A stretch of 32,527 nt of DNA from an uncultured Clostridia bacterium (GTDB lineage: Bacteria > Bacillota > Clostridia > Christensenellales > DTU072). Of the stretch, positions 7,689 to 15,294 are shown in pieces. The position numbers and the translations under genes are program-made. Position 1 is the stretch's first letter. Every line of letters starts with the position of its first letter. The notes beneath the pieces are model-generated. The model saw only the letters and a program-made list of their open reading frames with translations. It was not told the DNA's origin and searched no databases. The DNA lies in assembly GCA_944362765.1 (NCBI GenBank), contig CALVTP010000019.1, forward strand, positions 1 through 32,527. The letters are read 5' to 3'.

Positions 7689-8786
7689 TTAAAACAGCGA
7701 CAGCATTTCCTCTATTCTGTCGGAGATGTAGTCTGCCCCCGCCGTCTTCAATTCCGCTCTTCCGCCGAAACCGTAAGAAGCTCCGAAGGCTCTGAGTCCC
7801 AGCGCCTTTGCCGATTCGATGTCGAAAAGTCTGTCGCCAGCCATCAGAACTTCTTCGGAAGGCTTTATTCCGAGCTCGTTCAGCGCCGAAAGAATGACGG
7901 TCTGTTTTTCGGCGTGCTTGATGTCGGGAGGGCTGCCGGCGATGACGTCGAAGTACTTTGTCAAACCGAAATGCTCTAAAACTTCGCGCGCGGTGACTTC
8001 CGGCTTGACGGTGGCGACGCCCAATTTTATCCCCTTTTCTTTGAGAGCGCGGAGGGTGTTTTCGACGCCCGGATAGAGCTTTGCGATGTACTTTCCGCCC
8101 TGTTCGTTGTAATTTTCGCGGTAGAGGCGGAGCCCTTCCGCGGCGTCGGAGTCGCTGAACCCCAGGTAGGTTTTGAACGACCACACCAGCGGCGGTCCGA
8201 GAAATTTCCTGAGAACGCTCTCGTCTTCCGGGGAGAAATTCAACTTCTCCAATGCGTACCGCACCGAGCCCAAAATCCCGGGCGCGGAGTCGGAAATAGT
8301 GCCGTCGAGGTCGAACAGCACGCATTTAAAAGGCTTTTCGGGGGAGAGAAAGCGGGTACCGAGCGGCGTATAGCGCCTTTGACCCTCTTCAAACTCCGAT
8401 CTCATCAGCGAAACGGCGGTGAATTTAAGAGGCATTCCGACAAGCGTATTAAGCGCCCGGATGTCCGATTTTTTCCTTGTCAGCGTGATGTGCGGCAGAA
8501 AATTTTCGTTACCGAACGCCTCGGCAAGCCGACTGTCGACCCCGGAACATATCAAAGCGGTTGCGGAGTGCAGATTTCTTACCTCCGAAACGGCGGCGTT
8601 TATCTCTTTGAAGCGTCTTGCCGTGTTCAGCAGCTCTACGCTCCCGTCCGGTTCCGCCTCTCCCAAAAAGCGCAAGGTAAGGTGGAGATTTTCGACCGCC
8701 ACTCCCTTTTCGACGTGCGGCGAAGCCTCTTTGAAGAGTCGTTCGGCGCTCTCCCCGTCCGGTTCCAACGCATAAAAAAGCCTCAT
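7689..8786 (-). CDS. Fusion protein: 2H phosphoesterase (ThpR-like) plus HAD phosphatase (Gph-like)
   Basis: One 365-residue open frame joins two enzymes. Residues 1-148 are a 2H phosphoesterase/RNA 2',3'-cyclic phosphodiesterase (ThpR/LigT type), with both HxT motifs: H35-L-T37 in NLHLTLRFLGE and H99-I-T101 in LPHITL. Residues ~152-365 are a HAD-superfamily phosphatase resembling phosphoglycolate phosphatase: DLDGT (D159, D161), motif II near GVATVKP, and GDRLFDIESAK with D318. All visible catalytic residues of both halves are kept, so the fusion is probably bifunctional: opening a cyclic phosphate, then removing a phosphate, is an attractive but unproven two-step chemistry. The start codon lies inside the MATE terminator and no Shine-Dalgarno site is present. 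Confidence 0.9.
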   Translation of the reverse strand: MRLFYALEPDGESAERLFKEASPHVEKGVAVENLHLTLRFLGEAEPDGSVELLNTARRFKEINAAVSEVRNLHSATALICSGVDSRLAEAFGNENFLPHITLTRKKSDIRALNTLVGMPLKFTAVSLMRSEFEEGQRRYTPLGTRFLSPEKPFKCVLFDLDGTISDSAPGILGSVRYALEKLNFSPEDESVLRKFLGPPLVWSFKTYLGFSDSDAAEGLRLYRENYNEQGGKYIAKLYPGVENTLRALKEKGIKLGVATVKPEVTAREVLEHFGLTKYFDVIAGSPPDIKHAEKQTVILSALNELGIKPSEEVLMAGDRLFDIESAKALGLRAFGASYGFGGRAELKTAGADYISDRIEEMLSLF

Positions 8787-8809
8787 GACTAAATTCTAGC
8801 ACATGAGGC
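8774..8809 (-). terminator. Intrinsic terminator of the MATE gene, overlapping the next start codon
   Basis: On the minus strand GCCTCATG (8809-8802) pairs with CATGAGGC (8787-8780) around a 14-base loop, followed at once by six T (8779-8774). It begins 27 bases past the MATE stop. The 3' arm and T-run also encode the first residues (MRLF) of the 2H-HAD fusion. Confidence 0.75.
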
Positions 8810-8821
8810 GTCTTTTGGCAA
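8793..8821 (-). promoter_or_regulatory. Extended -10 promoter of the 2H-HAD fusion gene
   Basis: TTGCCA (8821-8816), 17-base spacer, TAGAAT (8798-8793) preceded by TGC (extended -10). The predicted start is 8786, the A of the ATG. The -10 box lies in the loop of the MATE terminator. Confidence 0.7.
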
Positions 8822-8835
8822 TGTTTTTCCCGGGT

Positions 8836-10269
8836 TCAGTCTATTCTGAAAGCCCGCGACAGCCCTTCGAACAGCTTCCTCGGAGCTCTGACCGCCTCCA
8901 GAATGTCGGCTTTCGACTTGACGACGATGTCCTTCCTGCGCTCCGCATTCATCCACTTTTTGCGCGCAAACCTCACCGCAAAGAAAATACCTCTTAAAAT
9001 TTCGTCAAGCGCCATCGCCGCCCAGATCCCCGCTAAGCCGTAACCGAAGTGCACTCCGATAAGGTATCCGAGCCCGACTTCGACCGCCCACTCCATCGCT
9101 ATCGTAACCGTGACGGGGAAGTTGATGTCGCCTACCGTCGCAAGACAACGCGTCATGACGAGGTTGACCGAACGGCCTATTTCCAAAGCTATCTCTGTTA
9201 AAAGTATGGTCTTGGCAAGTTCAAGCACGACGGGATCGGAGGTAAGCACCCCGAGAATGTAGTCGGACGTCAGCCACAGAATGAATGTAGTAAAGACGCT
9301 CATCCCGATACAGACCGCCGTTGTCACCGCCACGCGCTTGGTCACCATGCCGTACTCCTTGGCGCCGACGAGGTATCCGATATTGATCTGCGTCGACTGC
9401 GCTATCGCCGTCGAATAAAGATATGCGACGTTTGCAAGCATCGAGCAATACACCTTGGTGTTGATTACCGACGTCCCGAAAAGATTTATAAAACTCAGAA
9501 TGACTATTTGCGAAAGGTTGTAGGAAGCAGTCTCCGCGCCCGTCGGAAGCGCCACTTTTATAATGTCTTTAAAGCTTTTGGAGTCAAGCTCCTTAAAATC
9601 CCTTACACTTACCTTGACGGGGGAGCGGAATTTCAGCACTACGATGGTCAGTCCTAGCCCGATAAGCTTCGATACGTCGGTGGAAACGGCGGCTCCTATA
9701 ATTCCCATTTCCGGGAAGATTGAGATCCCGTTAATCAATAAATAGTTACCCAAAATATTCAAAAGGTTCATTACAACGGCTATTATGAGAATCTCTTTCA
9801 GACGAGAAAAACTTCTTAAAATAGCCGTGCCCGAAAGCATCAGCGCCTGTAAAACAAGTCCCGCGCCGACTACCGTTATGTACCCAGCCGCCTCTCCGAT
9901 TATTTCCTGCGGAGCGTTCAGCGCTTCAAGCAGCGGTCTCGCCGCCGATACAGCCACAACGGTGAATATAAGTCCGAAGGCTCCGCCCAGAACAAACGTC
10001 CAGATAATCGCCGCTTTCTGACGCCTTTCGTCGCCCGCGCCGATATAGTGCGTCAAAGCTATCATGCCGCCCGACGCCGCCATCGTCAGAATGACTATGA
10101 CAAGGTTGATTATCGTGTTGGCGTTTCCTATCGCCGCGACAGACGTCTCGGAATAGCCGGACAACATTATCTGGTCGACATTTCCCACTAATAATTGCAG
10201 GAAAAGCTCAAAAAATATCGGAAGCGACATCAGAAAAATGCGTTTTCCGTTAACAACATACTTCTTCAT
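8836..10269 (-). CDS. MATE family cation-antiport multidrug exporter
   Basis: A 477-residue integral membrane protein with about 12 hydrophobic helices and the typical MATE start (ksIfLMSLPIFFELFLQLLVGNVDQIMLS), where early residues sit in the VDQIMLSGYSETSVAAIGNAN pattern of the NorM/DinF superfamily. These proteins export cationic drugs, metabolites or lipid-like compounds with Na+ or H+ influx; the substrate here is unknown. It has its own consensus-like promoter (10333-10361), a GGGAGT ribosome site 5 bases before the ATG, and ends in a strong terminator. It therefore looks monocistronic. Confidence 0.92.
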   Translation of the reverse strand: MKKYVVNGKRIFLMSLPIFFELFLQLLVGNVDQIMLSGYSETSVAAIGNANTIINLVIVILTMAASGGMIALTHYIGAGDERRQKAAIIWTFVLGGAFGLIFTVVAVSAARPLLEALNAPQEIIGEAAGYITVVGAGLVLQALMLSGTAILRSFSRLKEILIIAVVMNLLNILGNYLLINGISIFPEMGIIGAAVSTDVSKLIGLGLTIVVLKFRSPVKVSVRDFKELDSKSFKDIIKVALPTGAETASYNLSQIVILSFINLFGTSVINTKVYCSMLANVAYLYSTAIAQSTQINIGYLVGAKEYGMVTKRVAVTTAVCIGMSVFTTFILWLTSDYILGVLTSDPVVLELAKTILLTEIALEIGRSVNLVMTRCLATVGDINFPVTVTIAMEWAVEVGLGYLIGVHFGYGLAGIWAAMALDEILRGIFFAVRFARKKWMNAERRKDIVVKSKADILEAVRAPRKLFEGLSRAFRID

Positions 10270-10332
10270 TTTTTACTCCCTTGGATCTCCGCCCCGAGAC
10301 CCGGATATCTCTTCTTCTTTTTTTCCGGTTAC

Positions 10333-10361
10333 GTTATACTCTCGGGAAATAAAATTTTCAA
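10333..10361 (-). promoter_or_regulatory. Promoter of the MATE gene
   Basis: TTGAAA (10361-10356), 17-base spacer, TATAAC (10338-10333): five of six consensus bases in each box. The predicted leader is about 57 bases and includes the GGGAGT site. Confidence 0.65.
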
Positions 10362-10466
10362 CTCCGAAAAAGCAGGTTTTTTGGTAAATTTTTGGTAAAT
10401 GAAAGGCGATAACGCCTTCTCTTTCGGACAGAAAAAGAGAACGGCTTTCGCGTCACGCGGCGGGCA

Positions 10467-10495
10467 TTGACTTTTCCTCTTTCCGGTAGTAAAAT
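10467..10495 (+). promoter_or_regulatory. Orphan forward promoter-like site
   Basis: TTGACT (10467-10472), 17-base spacer, TAAAAT (10490-10495), five of six matches in each box. It points towards the 3' end of the minus-strand NSS gene, with no recognised gene downstream on the plus strand. Confidence 0.4.
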
Positions 10496-10672
10496 TCAGT
10501 TGGGAGCCTGCCCGTAAATTCTTCGGAAATTTTCGGAAATTCAAACGGCTGAAAATCGATAAAATGCCTACTTCGGTCAAAAAAATCGCAGAACACAGCT
10601 ACATGCTGACAGACACCGTAAAGGGAACTTCGCTGTGACTGAACAGCCTCCTTGCGGAAGTTTCGGAAAACT

Positions 10673-12049
10673 TTAGATAAACAAGTCTACTATTCCGTAG
10701 ACAAACAAAACCGCTATCAGCGCAGGCGCTATCGTGCGGATGTTGAACGCCCACACTTTACCGAGCCTGAAAGTGCCGTTTTCGGAATGAGCGGTGATCT
10801 CCGCAATGGCGTTTTTCGGCTTCCAGACGTAGCCTACGTATATGCACGTCAATATCCCCGCAAGCGGCAGCATAAAGGTGTTCGCAACTTTGTCGAACCA
10901 ATCGAGGATGTCGACCCCGCCTATCCTTCCGCCTTGCGAAAGAGATACCAATATTCCGAGAGCCGTCGCCGCGGCGACGACCAGGATGGCAGCGGGTGCC
11001 CTTTTAAGTTTGAATTTTTCCGTAAGGACAGCGACGTTTACTTCTATCAACGCTATCGCAGAGGTTATTGCCGCAAACAGTACGAGAAGGAAAAAGACTA
11101 TCCCCACTATGCTTTGAAGCGCCCCGGGAAGGGTTCTGAATACCGCCGGCAACGCCACAAAAACCAATCCCGGACCTTCCGTCGGAGCCACTCCGGCAGC
11201 AAACACCGCCGGAAGAATCGCAAAGCCCGCTATGCAAGCGACCAGCGTATCGGAAACACATATAAGCGAAGTGTTCTGAACAAGGCTGATGTCTTTTCTA
11301 GCGTAGCTGCCGTAGGTAGTTCCTATCCCGAGCCCTATCGAAAGCGAATAAAAGGCTTGTCCCAGGGCTGCAAGGAAGATACCCAAAATACCGCCGGAGC
11401 TTTCCACCCTGTCGAAATCGGGTACGATAAAAAATTTTACCCCCTCAACGGCTCCGTCCATCGTCAGCGACACTATCATGACGAACAACAGCATTATAAA
11501 CAACGCCGGCATCAGAATTTTATTGATGCGCTCTATCCCTTTCTGCACTCCGAGGAGTATCACCGCGAGACACACCGCCATGAATGCGACAAGACAAAGT
11601 ATCGGAAGCCATGCGTTACCGGTGAACGACGAAAAAACTTCGGAGTAGTTTCCGCCCGCGACAAAACTGCCGCCGTCAAAATACCCCGCCGCATATCTTA
11701 TTATCCAGCCCCCGATGACGCAATAGTACGAAACAATCAAAAAGGAAGCGACCGCGCCGATGACGCCTACGACTCCCCAGCCTTTTTTTTGGGCTCCGAA
11801 GGCGTCTATGACGTTCTTTGCGGCATGACGACCGATGGCAAACTCCGCTATCATCAGCGAAAAGCCCACGAGAACTATCATCAATATATACGCTATCAGG
11901 AAGAGGGCTCCGCCCTGCTGACCCGCGAGATAGGGAAATCTCCAGATATTCCCCAGCCCCACCGCGGAGCCTACGGCAGCCATAAAAAATCCGAACTTAC
12001 CCGACCATTGTTTGTTCCCGGTATTTAATTTTGCGATGTCTTTGTTCAA
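10673..12049 (-). CDS. Sodium:neurotransmitter symporter (NSS/SNF) family amino-acid transporter
   Basis: A 458-residue membrane protein of about 11 helices. The helix-1 region KFGFFMAAVGSAVGLGNIWRFPY is the NSS hallmark carrying the sodium and substrate contacts, and the following GGALFLIAYI fits. Bacterial members (LeuT, MhsT, TnaT) import hydrophobic or aromatic amino acids with Na+; the exact substrate is unknown. The start is TTG at 12047-12049: GGAGG lies 5 bases upstream and no in-frame ATG is near. It is flanked by non-coding DNA on both sides, so it is probably transcribed alone. Confidence 0.93.
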   Translation of the reverse strand: MNKDIAKLNTGNKQWSGKFGFFMAAVGSAVGLGNIWRFPYLAGQQGGALFLIAYILMIVLVGFSLMIAEFAIGRHAAKNVIDAFGAQKKGWGVVGVIGAVASFLIVSYYCVIGGWIIRYAAGYFDGGSFVAGGNYSEVFSSFTGNAWLPILCLVAFMAVCLAVILLGVQKGIERINKILMPALFIMLLFVMIVSLTMDGAVEGVKFFIVPDFDRVESSGGILGIFLAALGQAFYSLSIGLGIGTTYGSYARKDISLVQNTSLICVSDTLVACIAGFAILPAVFAAGVAPTEGPGLVFVALPAVFRTLPGALQSIVGIVFFLLVLFAAITSAIALIEVNVAVLTEKFKLKRAPAAILVVAAATALGILVSLSQGGRIGGVDILDWFDKVANTFMLPLAGILTCIYVGYVWKPKNAIAEITAHSENGTFRLGKVWAFNIRTIAPALIAVLFVYGIVDLFI

Positions 12050-12161
12050 TTCAACCTCCGCCTCCCGGGCGACGCCGCGAAAGCCGGTTTTCAGCCGACT
12101 CCCTTCTCCCGTAAGACGGTGGCGCGCTTCGGGGTTTGTCTTTTAGTCCGAAGTAACGCTA

Positions 12162-12191
12162 ATTATAATACATCCGTCGCCGCATTTACAA
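12162..12191 (-). promoter_or_regulatory. Probable promoter of the NSS transporter gene
   Basis: TTGTAA (12191-12186), 18-base spacer, TATAAT (12167-12162). It gives a leader of about 105 bases before the TTG start; I did not recognise a riboswitch class in that leader. Confidence 0.5.
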
Positions 12192-12245
12192 ACGTTATCG
12201 CCGAATTTTAATAAAATCCCTCAAGGAACGGACAGTCCTCCTGCA

Positions 12246-12306
12246 CCTCGGATGACAGCCCCCGCGCCGCTCTTTAAGCGGCACGTCTTCGCCGCGCTTC
12301 CCGAGG
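12246..12306 (-). other. Nested inverted repeats downstream of the PurL-like gene
   Basis: An outer pair CCTCGG (12246-12251) / CCGAGG (12301-12306) encloses a perfect hairpin GCCGCT (12266-12271) / AGCGGC (12277-12282) with a 5-base loop. It begins 27 bases past the PurL-like stop and could be its 3'-end structure; no T-run follows directly on the minus strand. The remaining intergenic sequence holds the NSS promoter. Confidence 0.4.
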
Positions 12307-12332
12307 CGTCCGCAAATGAACCGATCCGCCCT

Positions 12333-15293
12333 TTAAATACCGAAATAACGGGCGGACGAGGCAAATAATCCGTTCACAAGGTTGCCGGAGCCCTTTAAAA
12401 AAGCCGTCTTTTCGGGGAGACAGAAAAAGCCTAAAACTCTGCCGTCGGGGGAGCTTAACGCCGCTATCGCCATGTCTGAACCGTCGGGATTAAACGGAAA
12501 AGCCGACGTCGGCATCCCCATTGGGTCGACGAATTGGGCAGCGATCTGCCCCGAAGCCTGCAATTCGCCGAGGTACTCGCCGGAAACCCTCAGACACATA
12601 TCGCTCCCTCCGCGCGCCGTCAGATACCTCCCGCCGAGTTTGATTTCCGACATCATCGGAGAATAGCGGTTCGAAATTCTGATTCCCGGAAGTTTCGGAT
12701 TGGCTTCGGCGACGACCGACGGCGAAAAAGTTACCCCGGATGCACCCGCATACTCGGTGCTGCCACGGGTCAAAAGCCCCATTTCGGCAAGAATTTTAGC
12801 TCCGAGACCCGTCCCCAGAATCAAACCTTCATTGCGGTAAATAAGCTCGTTCACGGCGTCCGTAACTACCGGAGATAGCAACAGCTTCTGTATTTTTCCG
12901 CCGTTGGAGTATATCCCGTCGGCATTCCGCCCCGCAATGACCAGCATGTCGGAGGAGGAAACGCGCTCCCTTATCGAGCGCAAATTTTCGTTGCTGAGCG
13001 GATAATCGCGCTGGATCCTGACCGCCGTCGGCTTAAAACCGTTATCTATCGCGACACGCACAAGGGCGCCTTCGGAGGCAAAGTCATCGTGGATTATCAT
13101 CAGCTTCGGCTCCGAAACGCGGGAACGCACCGCAGCCGCCTTCTGGGAAACGGGCGCCGCCGGGCAGCGCTGATCGGGACGCGATTCAAAGGGGTAACGG
13201 CTTACCGACCTGTTGAGTTCGGAATGAGTGTAGTTGAACAGCGCACTCTTTATCCGTCCCGAGTTGTCGACTACCCCGATGTATTCGGGATCGAATGCCG
13301 AAAATTCGTCGGCGTCTTCGAGCGCCAACAAAAGCTCGCTGAGATTTTCGCCCTGCGCCGAGGGACGCCCGGAAAAGGAAAACCCCAGCTTTTCTCCCGC
13401 CGTTCCCGCAATTACCGCCTCGGGAACGGAAGTGCTTATAAGCCGCGCCGCAAGCAGATTTCCGGTGCTTGCGTTTATGCTTATCTGCGCGGCAAGTTGT
13501 AAGATAAATTTAAAGTCCGGGATACCGAATTCGTCTCTCGGGATACCTATTTTATATAGTTTATGTCCGTTTTGGAATAAACCGGGAATCAGTCTTCCGT
13601 CGCCGGAGTAGCCCGTAGCCTGCACTTTCAATTCCGGCGAATAAACCGTGGAAGAGCGCTCCGCACCGTAACCCAAGGAGTTCAGCGACAGAGCATTTTC
13701 AAGGTAGAAAACGCCCAATGCGTTTTCGAGAAGTTCTCCTTTGTCGAACTCCCCTTCGGGAAGAATATACGCAGGGTTAAGTTGGATATTGTAAATGGAG
13801 ATCCCCGACGCCACCAGCTTCATCACGGCATTCAGCGCTGTGTTTACTGCGCGCGTGAAGACATCCCCGCCCGGCGAATTCTCTGCAACAGTCACGGCGT
13901 TGACGGCATTTCCGAAGCCGTTAAAACGCGGCAGAATGACCCCTGCCTCGGTGTCCGTGGACTGCGCCGCTCCGCTCAATACGCCGACAACGCACTTTCC
14001 GCCGTCGACTCCGTTCAGCTCACCCGTGTCGGTGAGATTTTTGAGGTTGATTTTGAGGTCGTTCGGAGCGGGAAAAATTCTGAAGGGTTCGGCTTCGGAA
14101 TCGAGCACATAGTGGCGGTACTCGTGGTCGGCGTAAATCACCGCGGAAAGTTCCAATGCGGTAAGCTCGGCGCCCTTGTTCATCAGTCTGAACCTTCTTC
14201 GTCCCGTAAACCTGCCGACGACGGCGGCTTTCATGCCGTGCTTTTCGGCAAGCGCGGCAACCTGGCTGCTTTTCCCGCGCCTCACTACGAATGTGACCCT
14301 GTCCGCCCGCTTCCCGAGCACAAGTTCCTCTCCCGTCTCGGCGAAAATTCCGACGGCGGAAATGTCGATGTCGAAGCCCGCGTTCAACAAAAACAAACTG
14401 TTCAGAAAGCCTATGTCGTTATTTAAAGCGCGTTTTATCGATGTCCCCGCCTCCTGCGTCAGTTCGCGGAGCATTTTAAGGGAAGCGCGCTCGGTATCCT
14501 TCATTTCGACAAGTATTATCTTGTCTCCGAGCTCCGCCGTCGCGGGACCGAACCGCGGCACTTCCGAGATCCCCAGCGCGGTGACTTTCGTCAACTTTTT
14601 CCCCTCTCTCAAAAAACCGAACGGCGACACCGCAAGCGAGCCTGCGTACTCTTTAAGCTCCGTCGCCCGCGGGGAGTTGTCGGCTTCGGTAAAAAACGCC
14701 TCCGTGACGTATCCGGCGAGCGCCGTTTCGACGGCGGCGCGGCGCTCCGCTTTCAAGCCTTCGCCGTCGTCCCACTTGGTGACAAGCATGGTATAATAGC
14801 CCACCCGGCGACCTTTGTCGAATGTTTCGCATTCGGTCTGTGCCCTGCCGGCGCCTATAAACACCGAATCTTTTTCGTTCGCCGCCGCATTAAGATTCAT
14901 CATACCGAGCTCCGAAATGTTCCTCGGGGTGTACGGCGAGAAACGCTTTTTCAGTTCCTCGTACTTTTTCAGCGCCTTCATTATATGCGGATTTTTATTG
15001 GTCAGGCGAATTTCGTTGATCTCCTCCGTGAAAAGCGCGCGCGCGGAGCTTCGGTAATCGTCCAATATTTTCAGCGCCATAACGGTCGGAGTATTTTTGC
15101 CTCCGAAGCGACGACGGAGCGCGGCAAGCTCCTTCAACGGCATTTTCAATTTGAGGTCGGCTTTAAGTTTCAACAGTTTTTGCTCGGTAAAGCCCGCAAA
15201 ACCGTTGATTTTGCGGTGGAGCTCAAAATCGGAAAAGTCCGACTCGTCGGACTTTTCGAAAAAGAAATTCGCGAAAAATGAATTGTCACGCAT
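12333..15293 (-). CDS. PurL (FGAM synthase)-like protein with all recognisable catalytic motifs lost; probable pseudoenzyme
   Basis: A 986-residue intact frame that follows the fold order of the large single-chain PurL (usually about 1250 residues). The linker region (MPLKELAALRRRF...PTVMALKILDDY, 51-80) matches PurL's 'LxFIQxYF..PTITEIRVLDTYWSDHCRHTTF', but the SDHCRHTTF motif is replaced by RSSARALF. The ETHNHP segment is not found. The C-terminal glutaminase domain aligns well (NEGLILGTGLGAKILAEMGLL; AAQFVDPMGMPTSAFPFNPDGS; SSPDGRVLG) yet the nucleophile Cys of G-I-C-N-G-F-Q is Gly839, the catalytic His of GHSER/PHPER is Leu959, and the SHGEGRF segment is RGGSDMC. It cannot be a working FGAM synthase, but no stop or frameshift interrupts it. 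It begins one base after the lipoprotein stop, with only a weak GGTGA upstream, so the two are probably translationally coupled. Confidence 0.82.
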   Translation of the reverse strand: MRDNSFFANFFFEKSDESDFSDFELHRKINGFAGFTEQKLLKLKADLKLKMPLKELAALRRRFGGKNTPTVMALKILDDYRSSARALFTEEINEIRLTNKNPHIMKALKKYEELKKRFSPYTPRNISELGMMNLNAAANEKDSVFIGAGRAQTECETFDKGRRVGYYTMLVTKWDDGEGLKAERRAAVETALAGYVTEAFFTEADNSPRATELKEYAGSLAVSPFGFLREGKKLTKVTALGISEVPRFGPATAELGDKIILVEMKDTERASLKMLRELTQEAGTSIKRALNNDIGFLNSLFLLNAGFDIDISAVGIFAETGEELVLGKRADRVTFVVRRGKSSQVAALAEKHGMKAAVVGRFTGRRRFRLMNKGAELTALELSAVIYADHEYRHYVLDSEAEPFRIFPAPNDLKINLKNLTDTGELNGVDGGKCVVGVLSGAAQSTDTEAGVILPRFNGFGNAVNAVTVAENSPGGDVFTRAVNTALNAVMKLVASGISIYNIQLNPAYILPEGEFDKGELLENALGVFYLENALSLNSLGYGAERSSTVYSPELKVQATGYSGDGRLIPGLFQNGHKLYKIGIPRDEFGIPDFKFILQLAAQISINASTGNLLAARLISTSVPEAVIAGTAGEKLGFSFSGRPSAQGENLSELLLALEDADEFSAFDPEYIGVVDNSGRIKSALFNYTHSELNRSVSRYPFESRPDQRCPAAPVSQKAAAVRSRVSEPKLMIIHDDFASEGALVRVAIDNGFKPTAVRIQRDYPLSNENLRSIRERVSSSDMLVIAGRNADGIYSNGGKIQKLLLSPVVTDAVNELIYRNEGLILGTGLGAKILAEMGLLTRGSTEYAGASGVTFSPSVVAEANPKLPGIRISNRYSPMMSEIKLGGRYLTARGGSDMCLRVSGEYLGELQASGQIAAQFVDPMGMPTSAFPFNPDGSDMAIAALSSPDGRVLGFFCLPEKTAFLKGSGNLVNGLFASSARYFGI

Positions 15294-15294
15294 A

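Larger units (their letters stand above)
10270..10672. other. 403-base intergenic region between the NSS transporter and MATE genes
   Basis: No convincing gene. It holds the MATE promoter (minus), a forward-facing promoter-like site at 10467-10495 and two short direct repeats: TTTTTGGTAAA twice in tandem near 10377-10400, and TTCGGAAATT twice in tandem near 10521-10541. A 24-codon open frame (ATG at 10564, stop at 10636-10638) lies downstream of the forward site but has no ribosome site. A 6-base hairpin AAGTTT/AAACTT overlaps the NSS stop. Confidence 0.5.

Noticed and set aside
10377-10541. Possible CRISPR-like or repeat array from tandem short repeats
   Set aside because: Only two adjacent copies each of two unrelated 10-11 base units, with no regular spacers.
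10329-10580. 83-codon minus-strand frame upstream of MATE
   Set aside because: It overlaps the MATE promoter, has no ribosome site and no family resemblance.
10652-12028. 458-codon open frame on the plus strand opposite the NSS transporter
   Set aside because: Its Arg/His/Tyr-rich translation is the typical shadow of a membrane-protein gene, and the minus strand carries the clear NSS signature.
12333-15293. Calling the PurL-like gene a functional purL or a decayed pseudogene
   Set aside because: The catalytic motifs are missing, so it is not a working enzyme; but 986 codons without a stop, and coupling to the upstream gene, argue against random decay.
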